From Agrypnia vestita (Eukaryota > Arthropoda > Insecta > Trichoptera > Phryganeidae): DNA of 64,000 nt. Location: NCBI GenBank assembly GCA_016648135.1, contig JADDOH010005094.1, positions 62,001 to 126,000 of the forward strand. Reading direction: 5' to 3'. Positions 53,290 to 64,000 of this stretch are shown here, one piece after another (position 1 is the first letter of the stretch; every line of letters starts with the position of its first letter). Under the pieces are notes generated by a model that saw only the letters and a list, made by a program, of their open reading frames with translations, had not been told where the DNA came from and made no database searches. The position numbers were made by a program, and so were the translations under genes.

Positions 53290-53505
53290 TTACGTAATAA
53301 CTATACATTCTTCAGCAATCAGTTTGCTGGTCAGGTTGTCCTCTGACATAGACCACACGTAGCTTCTTCTACTCATATCTTCTCCATCCTTTTGGTAGGT
53401 CATCTTCCCATCTCTTGATTTGAGTCTTTTTTGTTTTTTCTCTGATCGTTCTCATAATACGACCAGTCTAGTCCCATTTGAGATCTTTTATTTTTAGTAA
53501 ATCAT
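53290..53505 (-). pseudogene. RTE-like RT C-terminal fragment
   Basis: The minus strand reads LKWDWTGRIMRTIREKTKKT, then QIKRWEDDLPKGWRRY. It corresponds to the (K)WDW.GH..R....RW....W.P and RW.DDL...W boxes at the end of RTE ORFs. Confidence 0.65.
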
Positions 53506-53740
53506 CGCCAACTTTTGTCCTTTCCCTTATTTTTCGTCGTCCAGAGATCCCCTTTAGATGCATGTTCGCAGATTTCCGATATATTGGAGTTGTTGTTTTT
53601 AATTGCTCCAATGTGTTCCTTGAAACGTGTAGCGATATTGCGTTTGATATGTCCTATGTAGAACGCTCCACAATCGTTCGACATTTCTTTACTAAGAAAT
53701 ATAATTACAGTCAAATTCAAGTTCATTTTACAGTCTGCAT
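53506..53740 (-). pseudogene. Penelope-like GIY-YIG fragment, copy 3
   Basis: The minus frame (53726-53502) reads MSNDCGAFYIGHIKRNIATR then FKEHIGAIKNNNSNISEICE. CG.FYIG...R....R.KEH is the GIY-YIG nuclease core. It is sandwiched between two RTE fragments on the same strand. Confidence 0.65.
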
Positions 53741-53744
53741 TTTT

Positions 53745-54120
53745 CTTCTTATGCCCTATTCGTTCAACGTATAGGGAATTCTTTTGAACCCGAATAGCTC
53801 TACAGTAGACTTACCAAACCATTGTCTCCAGCATGGTGTTCTTCTTCCAGGGCCCCGACTTCCTCAAGTCTTCCCTGGAATCTTTCCCTGCATTATGAGG
53901 TTCAAGATCTCCTACTCCTCTGGATGATTCGTCACATGTCCGTTTAATTACTTCTTTATATTTATTCATCCAAACCGTAACTCTATCCATCCAGCTTATT
54001 TTGAATATTCTCCTGTAGATCCACATCTCGAATGCCTCAAGTCGCCTTATCAATTCTTCGGTAAGCGTCCATGCTTCCATTGCATAAAATAATGTTGAGG
54101 ACACGTAGCATCCGACCATT
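53745..54120 (-). pseudogene. RTE-like RT C-terminal fragment
   Basis: The minus frame reads MVGCYVSSTLFYAMEAWTLT, EELIRRLEAFEMWIYRRIFK and ISWMDRVT, the L.YG.EAWTL and RLEAFEMW..RR.L.ISW.D boxes. Later, in other frames, STVELFGF is recognisable. Frameshifted. Confidence 0.75.
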
Positions 54121-54142
54121 CGAATTCGTAATTCAAGAGATC

Positions 54143-54690
54143 ATTTTTATATGTTTATTTAATATCGCCCTACGGGCCTTTTACAAACAAATAGGTCATG
54201 TGTACATTTACATAATGGATTTACATAAAGAAAAAAAAAACATATAAAAATAATAATTACATAAAGTGGAAATCAAATACTTAAAATACAGATACAAATA
54301 TATACAGATAAATATAGTATAAAGTAAAAAGCAAGCATATAATAAAGCAAAGGCATAGGGAAAACATAATATAATAAAAATATTACAAAACAGTCAGTTA
54401 TCTCACTCAGCCAATTATCAAAACAAATACAAATCAATTATTTAAGTCCAATTTGACAAAAACTAGTACTCTTTCAACACACTTTTTAAAATATGTTTGA
54501 ATATTATAAAGTTGTTGGCAAAGACGTCAAGTTGCTCGTATCTGTTTACTAGTCTAGGAGGCCTTTGCAGTGGGGAATTAAAGACGTATTTGGTAGTTGC
54601 AGTTTCCACGGCAAAACCTGCATGACTTCTAGTTATGCGACTGCATTCTAGTTATCATGACTGTATAAAATTTGATTTCAACAGAAGGAT
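54143..54690 (-). pseudogene. Jockey/CR1-like LINE 3' end
   Basis: The 3' end is at 54143-54180 (ATCGCCCTACGGGCCTTTTA, inverted). Near 54490-54650 the minus strand reads SRITRSHAGFAVETATTKYV, FNSPLQRPPRLVNRYEQLDV and FANNFIIFKHILKSVLKE, the RT....FA.P..R..RL.N....DVF...FK..L end of ORF2. Confidence 0.7.
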
Positions 54691-54739
54691 CTCACCTTTC
54701 ATTTACACTAGAATACATTACAGATTCTGTATTCTTTTT

Positions 54740-55258
54740 TCTCCATGTGCCCTGTCGGGTCCCCCCGACGTCGGCGATCATCTGGGAGAAAGTTTCCCTG
54801 TCCAGAGCAGTGCGGAACAGCTCTTCCACGCTTCTTATCCCGGTCCACTCTCGGATGTTTCCAAGCCAGGAATGCCGCCTCCTTCCGACCCCTCTGCGAC
54901 CCTCAATCTTCCCCTTCATGACGAGCTGAAGGATGGAGTACTTTTCGCCTCTCATTATATGACCAAAGTATGAAATTTTACGGAGATTTACTGTGTTGAG
55001 TAACTGCCTGTTTGTGTTTGCTCTACGTAAAACTTCAATATTACTAATCATGTCAGTCCAAGATATCCTTAATATTTTACGATGTATCCACATTTGGAAC
55101 GCCTCTAGGCGATTTAGAGTAATCACCTTCAGCGTCCATGCTTCAACACCGTAAAGTAGAACTGACCATACATAGCATTTGATCAACCTCTGTCTGAGCT
55201 TCAAGTTTAAGTCGTCGTTACAGAGTAGACTTTTCATCTTATTAAAAGATGCACGGGC
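54740..55258 (-). pseudogene. RTE-like LINE, long C-terminal ORF
   Basis: The frame is open for about 170 codons. It reads RASFNKMKSLLCNDDLNLKL, RQRLIKCYVWSVLLYGVEAW, RLEAFQMWIHRKILRISWTD, YFGHIMRGEKYSILQLVMKG, KIEGRRGVGRRRHSWLGNIR and EWTGIRSVEELFRTALDRET. These are all the standard boxes between the RT thumb and the end of an RTE ORF. No stops interrupt it, so it is relatively young. At 55258 it meets the plus-strand LINE at 55255, a head-to-head junction. Confidence 0.9.
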
Positions 55259-55815
55259 TGTCTCTGTATAGGTTTTATGATGGAGAAAGTCCAAAGTCTC
55301 TTATGGTGGAAAAAGTCCAAAAGAAGTTTCTGAGATATCTCTACATGAGAGAGTACGGGTATTATCCTTGGCTTTACCCAACCGAGTTTCTCCAGGGTAT
55401 GCTTGATTACAATAGTCTAGAGACTAGAAGGAATGTGTATTTGATTACACATTTTTATCGATTGTTGCGCGGTATGATCGATAATCCTGAAATTATGCAG
55501 AGCATTGGTTTGTATGTTCCTGATAATTACATTAGACATCGTCAGCATAGATTGTTTCATATTCCAATATACAGGACCAACCTGCCGATGGTAATGCCTG
55601 TTGGAAGAGCCACAGCTATGCTGAACAAAATCGCTTTGGGTATTGATATATTCCATGTGTCTGAGGGGGTTTTCCGAAGCGGGATTCTCCTACACCTTTG
55701 ACCAGATTTTATGTTATTTTTAATTTATTAAATCTTTCTATTTTGATATATACTTCCATAATATGTATGCCTTGAATACTTAGTTTGTAATGTACATATT
55801 ATTAAATAAATTGAA
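55255..55815 (+). pseudogene. Jockey/CR1-like LINE, 5'-truncated C-terminal ORF
   Basis: The frame to 55701 reads VEKVQKKFLRYLYMREYGYY, NSLETRRNVYLITHFYRLLR, GMIDNPEIMQSIGLYVPDNY, HRLFHIPIYRTNLPMVMPVG and IDIFHVSEGVFRSGILLHL. QKKFLRY, LE.RR......YLL.G.I..P, and RTN....P......IDIF boxes are all present and uninterrupted. The AT-rich 3' UTR ends with TAAATAAA near 55808. The decayed minus-strand paralogue is at 39825-40305. Confidence 0.85.
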
Positions 55816-55930
55816 TTGAGCGATATATATATAGATATACTATAATAATATATATATATTATATAATAAGTATCTATATATATTATATAAATCTAGATAT
55901 ATCTATATATATACATATATATATATGACA
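55816..55930. repeat. AT microsatellite
   Basis: Imperfect (TA)n and (TATC)n runs following the LINE tail. Confidence 0.8.
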
Positions 55931-58761
55931 GATTCTGTATGGGTTTGTAATTTGCATTTAGTCCCGGCATCAGATCAAATCTTCTCAATAGGTTAACAGC
56001 TTTCGCTTCTGGCTATCGGAGAGTGTGCCACCACGCTCATCATTACAACTCCTGATACCGTTTCTAAGTTGTTCTATTATTGTACGTCCTGGTATTTGGC
56101 TGGTGGCCAAGTCGTTGTCTGGTGGAGTGTGGGTTAGAGGTTTGTTGTTTTTGCCAGTTAACCACTCGCTGGTTCAATCGACTAATTTAAGTGTGGATGC
56201 GATAATCAGCGCTGGACTTTTATCTTTTATCAACTGCGTTCATTTTATTATCGTTTTTATTTATAGCAAATAAAAATTCTCGATATTAAAGTAAATATTA
56301 TATCTATCGCGGTAGTCGCGCCTCGAGAGATGCTTCATTTATTATGATGGACAATTTTATTGGCAGAAGCCGGCTATAATTATAAAAATTATAGATTTTT
56401 ACAATCGTGAATTTTAAAGGTATTAGAGAGTTTTTTCTGAGCTGTACAGTTGTTGGTCACTTTTTGTCATAGGTAAGTTTGAACCACATTTTAGGGGTGT
56501 AAAAGCAAGGCAGCAATATCCATCCCATGAGGTGTTTCTGAGATAATTAAAAAACTGTCACTACTCAAGTAAACTTCTGTGTAATCTATGAAAACTATAT
56601 CTTATTGAAAATAAGTTTTTTTTAATAATTGCCACCTCAGTTTTCCTTCTACATACGTATAAAATTATTACGGAGACAGAACCAAACAGTGCGTTACACC
56701 AAATCTAATCAACAAACTACCGGATAGAATGAAAAATATAACAGGAAAAAAAACAGAAAAAACCTAAAGGGATACTACAGTGAATTGTAAAGTGAATACC
56801 TTAAAGCACAAAAGTTTTAAAATTTGTAGTTCATTTAGGGAAAATTAATTAAGGAAATATACATATTCTTGCGTTTTAACTGTAAATACAGTTTTGCAAG
56901 AGGTAAATATAAAATGGTAACAATAAAAAAAAATATAAAAAAATAAACCTTTAAATATGGATATTGTTGTGTTTGCTATCAAATAATGGACATTTCTACT
57001 TTTCCTATTTACATAATTGGATATTGCTATCTTTGAATTCTCACTTTCGTATGAAGCGACCATTTTGTCTCGTGACCCGGCTTTGAGTTTCGATTGGTTT
57101 TGAACTATAGTGATTTGGAAACATGATTTTAGAAGGGACAGAGCAATTTTTCTTATAAAATATCTAAATTATTAATCCTCCGTGACTGCATTCAAAATAT
57201 TTGTTAAATTTTTTTTAATATTGTTGCATTTGCTTTTTATAGCACTCATTTTGAGGGTAATATGATTGAAAATAAAGTGGTTAATACACGTGGCGCCAGT
57301 TAATCTGCCAATATTTTTTACGATACCACTATGTTAGGGTTTATATGCCTATTGTTTTCTTCTTTCTCATATATCTTCCATGCTTTCTTATGCCTCCATC
57401 GTGGTCTTCATGAAGTCATTTTTGACTCTTCTTCGACTTTAGCTTCATTATTCTTCTTTGTGGCCTCAAGAAGCTAAAACACATCTGGTAATGTACCTCT
57501 ACAATCTTCTGGTTTCGGGTTGCTCTCCTTTGCTCTTGTCCATCTATAGTTATGGTACTCTTCTCCTTCCTAAAGTTGTGCTCATATCTTCTTCATCTCG
57601 CTATGGTCTTGCAGAGCGGTGGTCACCACTGATAGCGATGCCACAACCTATCTAAGACTATCTGGTCCCATCTGCAGCATTGCAGTTCCCTCGACTCTAC
57701 CTTATATCACCAGCATCTCCTGTGCATCAGAACGTCTAATAAAATATCTTTCAGTATTTCATTGCTATGTATCCATTTACATTTTTCTTGTAAAATTTAA
57801 TGGTACCAACTGCAAAAAACAGGTTTTAATTTATTTATATGCGCTATGAACTTTTTTTCATAAATTATCTACGAATGTACAAATATTTTTTTAATTTCGT
57901 CTTTTTAACATTCGTTATCTTGTATACAATTATATGTATTTGTTTTTCTGTACCTATCTGCGTTTTCTACGTATGTATACAATATATGGGAAATTAATAT
58001 ATTTTATATGGTACCTATTTTGTCCTCATTTTACTGTTATGTCCATTCTAGTGAGATGAGTGGCTATTTTCTTGCATACATGTATTTAAGTTCAGGAAAA
58101 AAATATCAAAAAATATTAAGGTTCGAATTCAGAAAGCAGAAACCGCTAATGTTTTCTTCCATTTCCTTTTTAAATAGTGCGTTCATAATCCCAGGGAAAA
58201 AGTTATCTAGATATTGTATGGTACCTAAATGTAGGAATTCATTCCTGAAAACTGAAAAATGAATCCAACATTAAGGCATCAATTTTCGATAAGTTATCGG
58301 ATTTTTCTTTTGAAAATCCATCCTCTGTTATTACAAGTGTGTTCTTAAACAGTTATTTTTTTAAATAGGTCACAAACATGGAAAAATCTATATAAAAACC
58401 ATGCAAACACTAGTAAAAACTAAGAGAAGATGAACAGTGATCATACAATAAACAAATTAGTGACAAACATCATAGATCACATATGGTTTATCTATAATTC
58501 TTGCTAAACAAAGTCACGATCAATCATATCGCGTTTTAATGGAATCGTATTTTTTAAGATTTTTATTATAAAAATTATGAATGAAAACATTATTCCACCC
58601 CACCCATACTGAGTTACAAAATATAATCTATTTTTCTGAATCTATTTTATATATTTTCATAGATATCTGTAAAATGTGAAATTACCCTGTTCAGATGATC
58701 AAAATCTCTATATTTTTTATTTTTTGGCATTTACTTTGCGGTGTAACATGATAATTTATAG
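55931..58761. other. unassigned sequence
   Basis: No confident feature in 2.8 kb. 57390-57730 is less AT-rich, and its minus-strand translation (SFLRPQRRIMKLKSKKS, HDGGIRKHGRYMRKKK) might be an old LINE remnant, but I could not match it to a box. 57120-57210 loosely resembles 49170-49290. Confidence 0.35.
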
Positions 58762-59106
58762 ATAAATAAAATACTTGCGTAAGACCACTTTTGAGTTCAA
58801 TTTAAACACGACTAATTTCAAGAGCCACATATGCTATACACAGGGTTATTTGTAAAACATTAATAATAATAAATAAAATGATAAAAACCCTGAAAATTTT
58901 CCAAATGGAATGTTTTCCGATTGGAATTCAAAGGTTTTTATTATTTTATTTGAATTGTATTAAAGGAAATTAATTTTTCATATTATTTCAAATAACCCTG
59001 TATAAACATTTATATTATCACCTGTAGACGAGAGCATCTGTGGCTCTCGAAACTAGTCGAGTATAAATTGAACTCATAATTAGTCTCACACAAGTATTTT
59101 ATTTGT
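58762..59106. mobile_element. inverted pair of Penelope-type terminal repeats interrupted by a MITE
   Basis: Left (minus): GTGGCTCTTGAAATTAGTCG and TTGAACTCAAAAGTGGTCTT. Right (plus, 59020-59106): GAGAGCATCTGTGGCTCTCG, AAACTAGTCGAG and ATTGAACTCATAATTAGTCT. The core reads CTGTAGA instead of CTGATGA. A shortened foldback MITE (58841-59000) occupies the space between them. Confidence 0.65.
58841..59000. mobile_element. internally deleted foldback MITE
   Basis: Starts CAGGGTTATTTGTAAAACA and ends TTTCAAATAACCCTG with TA after it, but is only 160 bp. The arms between the tips and the central AACCCTGAAAATTTTCC region are missing. It is a deletion derivative of the ~530-bp family. Confidence 0.8.
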
Positions 59107-59215
59107 CTATAAATTATCACAATCTCTAGTGGCGACTTCAATATCTCGGACATGTGATGAGGCATCCAGAAAATACGAAAACTTGCGTCTCATAACGGAT
59201 TATTTATATATAAGA

Positions 59216-59726
59216 CTAGCTGTGCCCGCGCGGCTTCGCACGCGTAGATTTTTAGTACACTGTTTGGATCGTCACAGCACTTTCGCGAACCTTTTAGAAC
59301 ATTCTCCTAAACTTCTTCCATAACTTTCAAGAAATTTATTGAATTACAGGAACCTTCTAGACACACTGATACATTCCGCCACTCAGTTTAGAACCTTATA
59401 GAACTTTCGGGAATTTTCTAGAACCTTCTCCTTCCAGAACTTTCTGAAACAGGTTTTTCCAGAACCTTCTAGACTCACCGACACAGTCGACCCACCTATT
59501 TTGAAACAATCTAAAGCATTTGCGGCCTTCCCATAACAAAACAATGTGCTAGAAAGCACATTTTTGTCATCCACTCCCACCCACGCACAGCCACCCCCAC
59601 CAAACTCTCATATTTTCGATGTGACACCAAGGACTATCCACCACCATAACCACCGGTGGGTGGTTGTGGCTGGTTGTGGAGAAAACTAGGCGGGTAGGGA
59701 AACACGGGTTTCTTTATACATATATA
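59216..59726 (-). mobile_element. non-autonomous Helitron carrying heat-shock-element arrays, copy 2
   Basis: On the plus strand it starts with A then CTAGCTGTGCCCGCGCGGC TTCGCACGCG, the inverse of the Helitron 3' hairpin and CTAG. It runs to GGGAAACACGGGTTTCTTTA near 59718. It is homologous to 19452-19932 throughout. Phased GAA/TTC units occur at 59282-59304 (five units, one mismatch), 59391-59428 (eight units, one mismatch) and 59457-59469. Confidence 0.75.
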
Positions 59727-60139
59727 TATATATATTGATTTCTTACAATTTCCACCCTAACGGATGAAACAACTGCTATTCTTGTGATTTCAAAATGATG
59801 TATGCTTCAGAGGATGTTATATATCTTAATGATTTATTCGTCAACTTTCCATTGGCCATTATGGTCAGATCGTGAATTAGAGCGATAGGTCCTGCCGCAC
59901 GTATCGAGCCGATATAAATATATATTATATACTATATATTATATATATATATATATATATAGTATATATATATATATATATACATATATCTAATAGTATA
60001 TAGCAGGTACCGTGATTTAAGATCGCGATGCTGGCAAGGTGCACAGAGATTTCGCGGGCCCGTGATGACATGTGTTGGACAGGTGATGACCACCTACACT
60101 GCGGTTCTGAAGTACGCGAAAATATCCGATAAATAAAAT
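59727..60139. other. unassigned; TA microsatellites
   Basis: (TA)n tracts at 59720-59740 and 59920-60000. No gene. Confidence 0.45.
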
Positions 60140-60200
60140 ATATTTATTTATTTATTTATCTTAATAATTTAGTTCCACACATAATGTTGTGTGGGCTGTG
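60140..60200 (-). mobile_element. CR1-like LINE 3' end
   Basis: TTTA repeats followed by CACACATAATGTTGTGTGGG, the inverted 3' UTR hairpin of the 19082-19385 family. About 60 bp only. Confidence 0.7.
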
Positions 60201-60314
60201 TACAGCATACATTTTTTTTAAATATATAAATGAAAAACTATTTGCGAAGTGAATGCTTTTGAATGAGAATGCTTTTTTATTAATTTTTTTAATTATTGTG
60301 GCATTTTATTTATT

Positions 60315-61137
60315 GTGTATATTCTCATGTGTCGTGGCTAGTGAGGAACGAATGAAAACATTTTTTTAATGCACAAAGTCACTTAAAACGAATTAAACTT
60401 AAAGCTTTTCTTTAAATAATACTATTTCGCGATATGCCTCGCAAATGCCACCCTTTTTTATATTGTCACGTGTCGTGGCTGCAGGAGGTATTAATGAAAC
60501 GCTGGAATTTAATAATGGATTTATTAATTACCGATTAATTAATTAAACTAACGTACAAGGTCACTTATCACTATTGAATGTAACGCTTTTCCTTAAATTA
60601 AACTTTAACACTTTATTCACTGTTCACTAGAATATTCCATCAATTTTCACACTTATTAATTTCGGTTCGGTTTCATTTCGCTACGTAAAAACTTTCTAGA
60701 ATCACTGTCGAATTACCACTCGCTTGGCACCACTGGCGACTCACCGCTACCGGCCTGACCCGCCGCTCGCGGCTACCTTCACTTTGTTATCGCTTGTCAA
60801 CCGCGTTCGGAAAACAACTCACACCTTACTGCATCGTGCATCGTATTTATATGGATAATGCTGCTATCCAGACGTTTCCAGCGTTTACTAGCAAGTACTC
60901 GTACTTTCCAAATTTTCTTGGAAGGTTGCATACGTCACTCGAAAGTTGGAGGTGATTCCAGATCCTTTCGTAGTATTGTGCCAACTTCAAACAACTGTCA
61001 CTATGATAGATGTGATTCTTTATTAGCCTCGTTACCGTCTCAATAAACATATTTTCCTAATCACAAAACTCATTCACATCTTCTAAACACTAATTGCATC
61101 ACATTTAGTCCCCTTCGATGTTCTAACATTCATCACA
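60315..61137 (+). mobile_element. candidate solo LTR
   Basis: From TGTCACGTG at 60474 to CATCACA at 61137 the segment looks LTR-like: TG...CA ends, a TATA-like GTATTTATATGG at 60847 and AATAAA at 61042. The start is repeated imperfectly upstream (ATGTGTCGTGGCTAG at 60330), perhaps a second partial copy. No target duplication, primer-binding site or internal region was found, so the call is weak. Confidence 0.3.
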
Positions 61138-61212
61138 GGTTATTTATCACCCAAATATTGAGAGATGTCACTTATTAGATAAATTTTGACAATAAGAATG
61201 GTTTGTATTAAA

Positions 61213-61310
61213 ATAAAACACAAATCACTTAGTTTTCACCACTATTAGATTTTACAATCTACATATTTATAGAGCAATGTTCTCTACTTCAGTTTGTCCT
61301 GGTTTTGATA
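61213..61310 (-). mobile_element. Penelope-type terminal repeat, single
   Basis: The minus strand reads CTGAAGTAGAGAACATTGCT, CTATAAATATGTAGATTG and GTGGTGAAAACTAAGTG, matching the arms of the pair at 47194-47655. Confidence 0.6.
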
Positions 61311-62403
61311 GAATGGGACAACAGTAAGATGGTTTGTTTTCTCACATTCGAGACAAGGTGTCAAAAAATGCCTTCTAATACACATTGCTTTATACGTACA
61401 TTCGTACATTTTTTTTATATTGCATATTGTTGGAATAAAACGTCAATCAAAAATGTTCTACGTTCAAAATTATAATTACAGATTCGTTTTTTCTCTTGTT
61501 TTATACAATTGATTGCAATATTATATATCGCCATTTTAATTGTTTCAGGAATAAGTTAGTAATATAAACGAAACACTAATTTATTAAAAAAAAATTACCT
61601 GACCTAATAAAGGGTCCTGATTACATAAATGATGTCAAATTTTGGCGCAAGCGAGTTAAAAAGCAGTTGTTTTAAGTTTAAAACGAAATATTTTTGACAC
61701 AAGAAACCATAGAAAATTATCCTTCCTTATCGTATCCGGTAGGGAAAAGGCAAATTTTGTGTTAAAAACGGAGATAAGTTCTTGGGAACAATAATCTCCA
61801 AATTCAAATTCACAATGATTTTTTCTCAGCATTCATTATATTGCATTACAAGCCGCCGCGCCGCACAGTGGGTCGAAACCGTAATTTGAGGTACTTAGGG
61901 ATCAACTTTCTTTTTTTACTTTTTTCTTTATGCCGATGGATACAGCTCATTAACCTTATCAATAGTTGTCCTATGAAACTTTTTCCTAAACTTTATAGTT
62001 TGGGCAAAAAAAAAAGTTTTGTATTTTTTGTATGGAGCGGATCAAATAAAATTAAATTTCTGCTAAGTGGTGACTGACTCCGCTTTGAAACCTTTTTTTT
62101 CTCATACCTTGTCTAGTCTACCATCTTTTGATGCTATGAACGTGTACATAAACTTGCAATTCTACCATATAAATGGATCGAAAAAGTAAAAAAACGTATA
62201 TATATTTATAATATTATTTTTTGTTTTTGTAATTTCTTTTTTGTCAAACTAAATATGAAATAGTGAGTACAAGTACATTATAACACAAATAATCAACAAA
62301 AAACCCAACAAAATTAGACTAAAAACTAACTAAATGAACACTTAATAATACAACAGCAAACTTATTTATTTACAATTGTAGACAGAAGTTTTACGATATA
62401 TAT
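61311..62403. other. unassigned AT-rich sequence
   Basis: No recognised gene or repeat. The plus frame at 61841-62077 has no domain. Confidence 0.4.
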
Positions 62404-62512
62404 ACAGGGTGTACCAGAGCTAGGGAAACACGGGTTTCTTTATATATATATATATATATATCTATATATATATATAATATATATAATATAATATCTATAT
62501 ATATATATATAT
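62404..62512. repeat. MITE tip fused to Helitron tip, then TA microsatellite
   Basis: ACAGGGTGTACCAGAGCTAG (foldback end) runs straight into GGGAAACACGGGTTTCTTTA (the Helitron end of 59700-59718), followed by (TA)n. Each part is only about 20 bp. Confidence 0.6.
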
Positions 62513-62544
62513 CCGTTACAAATAAATCGTAATTCTCGTTTTTG

Positions 62545-62840
62545 TTTTGGCTTGACTTAAGTGGTAGTTTTGAGCCGTTCTAATGTAGTGTTGATGTTTT
62601 TCGTATACTTTGTGTAATTTAATGTCTTCGTCTTGTATTTCGCCATTTTCCAGCTTGTGAATGAGTTTGTGTTTCGATTTTTGTAATGTTATCAATGTTT
62701 AATTGCTGTGTTATTCGGTAAACCCTTTCAGTTGACGTCAGGTATTTCAAATTATAGACCATTTTCAGTATTTTATTTTGCTGTCGTTGGAGTCTGTTTA
62801 GGGTTGTCTCGTTTCCGGTTCCCCAGAAGGGTATCATATA
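62545..62840 (-). pseudogene. LINE RT C-terminal fragment
   Basis: The minus frame reads MIPFWGTGNETTLNRLQRQQ, NKILKMVYNLKYLTSTERVY and RITQQLNIDNI. The W(G)......L..LQ..QNK.LK...NL.Y.TST...Y box follows the RT domain in CR1/Jockey-like LINEs. It is a short, decayed piece. Confidence 0.65.
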
Positions 62841-63048
62841 TCCTATTCTACTCTTAACGTATGCCTCTAATGCTGAAAGCTTCAGAGCTCTATCTAGTCG
62901 TTACCTGTTATCTGCCGCGATCCCCCAAACTCAAACTTCACAATATCCAAACCTTCATACCTTCTGTAATGTACATCTATATAAAATATTTCACGTTGAT
63001 ACTATAAGGCGACTCTGGGGGGTCCATAGCTCTCAGTCTATAAAAAAC

Positions 63049-63363
63049 TAACCCATAAAAAACAAGTTTTTATTATACTCCCTTTCTCATTGAATCAGGT
63101 TTCTACTGCACGCGTCAGGATCATTACTCATTTGTATTTTTTCCAATTTGAAAAAACCATTAAATTTCGAAAAATCCAAAATTATACTATAATTATTAAT
63201 TTTTTTTAAACAAAATATTGTTAAATCATTTTTACCGTCGCCACGAGTCTGCCTGCAAAGTTTCAGCTCGATTGGATCACGGGCAAAGGGTTAAAAATCG
63301 ATCCAAAGTTTGTCCGGGAGACAACAAACCGCAGACGATACGAATTAAAAGAAAGGGAGTAAT
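63049..63363 (+). mobile_element. CTCCCTTTC-type element, short subfamily, tandem unit 1
   Basis: AACCCATAAAAAACAAG, TACTCCCTTTCTCATTG ... GAATTAAAAGAAAGGGAGTA. Joined head-to-tail to the next unit by the common linker. Confidence 0.8.
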
Positions 63364-63853
63364 AAAAAAGTAACCCATAAAACCAAGTTTTTATTATACT
63401 CCCTTTCTTTGTAAAATATAACAACAATTAAAGACGAATTAAAACATATAACATAACACTAAACTTAGAGTAATTTAATATATTTCTAAAATGTCAGATG
63501 TTTTGAGCTTTGATAAGACACTTCATGCTTTGAAGATTAAATTCTAAAAACATTTGTCAGTCAATTTAGATTTTCGACATTCGTAGTGAAGTACCTATTA
63601 TGTATACCGACGGAGTAATTCAAATTTAGAAAATATTCCGCGACGTTATCGGGCCACCGTTGCTAATCAAACTTTTCTAATGATTCCAATTTGAAAAAAC
63701 CAATAAAATTTCTAAAAATCCGAAATTATACTAAAATTTTTTTTTTTTAACGAAAATTTGATAGATCTTCTTGATCGTCGCCACCAGTCTACTTGCCAAG
63801 TTTCTTTGACGGCAAGCAAGCAGACGCTACGAATTAAAAGAAAGGGAGTAATA
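63364..63853 (+). mobile_element. CTCCCTTTC-type element, long subfamily, tandem unit 2
   Basis: AAAGTAACCCATAAAACCAAG, TACTCCCTTTCTTTG ... GAATTAAAAGAAAGGGAGTA. It has the long-subfamily 5' segment but a deletion near 63800 that removes the GATTGGATCACGGG part. Confidence 0.8.
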
Positions 63854-63860
63854 AAATTTC

Positions 63861-64000
63861 ATGGAGATTAATCAGTTTCTATCAGATCTGGTGAAGATGC
63901 TGGCTCCACAACTCTTGGATCCCACATACAAAGTGTCGTTTGAAATATTTAGAAATCATGTAGACATGTGTCCCAGTAGACGTCCAGCTATCAGCCAGGA
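63861..64000 (+). CDS. open frame running off the right edge, unknown product
   Basis: An ATG at 63861 opens a frame that continues to the window end: MEINQFLSDLVKMLAPQLLD, PTYKVSFEIFRNHVDMCPSR, RPAISQ. In-frame TAA codons lie just upstream in the element end, so the ATG is the first possible start, unless this is an internal exon with an acceptor nearby. Composition is less AT-rich than its surroundings. I do not recognise the protein; it may be a host exon or an uncharacterised transposon ORF. Confidence 0.35.
   Translation, partial: MEINQFLSDLVKMLAPQLLDPTYKVSFEIFRNHVDMCPSRRPAISQ

Noticed and set aside
57360..57730. Possible RTE endonuclease or RT remnant on the minus strand
   Set aside because: Composition is suggestive but no conserved box could be aligned.

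Overview
The window looks like eukaryotic, probably insect, repeat-rich DNA; a moth or other lepidopteran is the best guess. The grounds are AT-rich sequence with no long host reading frame, dozens of decayed non-LTR retrotransposon 3' ends, Penelope-like elements, Helitrons with TC/CTAG termini and many short inverted-repeat elements. The reverse-transcriptase tails resemble families I associate with Lepidoptera. No complete host protein gene can be read. Nothing bacterial, no CRISPR array and no rRNA was seen.

Layout. 1-20 kb is a patchwork of 5'-truncated LINE fragments of RTE-like and Jockey/CR1-like types, one Penelope-like GIY-YIG fragment with a hammerhead-like motif, five copies of a TA-flanked foldback element and one Helitron. 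20-30 kb holds an 835-bp GC-rich inverted-repeat element with 63-bp tandem repeats, concatenated CTCCCTTTC-type elements, a composite GC-rich repeat and a 723-bp element full of AGCATGCT motifs. 30-40 kb has two inverted copies of a 672-bp element, a second Penelope-like remnant with a complete hammerhead fold, a long minus-strand LINE and a Helitron.

40.2-45.3 kb is the part most likely to be host regulatory sequence. A tandem array with three perfect TGACGTCA sites runs into a CpG-rich block that ends in strong splice-donor-like sequences. A second CpG-rich block lies at 43.5 kb. This would fit a promoter and non-coding first exon of a plus-strand gene whose coding exons are not recognisable here. 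46-64 kb returns to transposon patchwork and ends in a short open frame at the right edge.

The parts are mostly independent, mostly dead mobile elements, several nested in one another. The most notable signals are: two Helitron copies that carry long, perfectly phased heat-shock-element arrays; a recurring pattern of inverted pairs of Penelope-type terminal repeats with hammerhead core motifs; and amplification of CRE-like sites by a TE-derived tandem repeat next to a candidate promoter.
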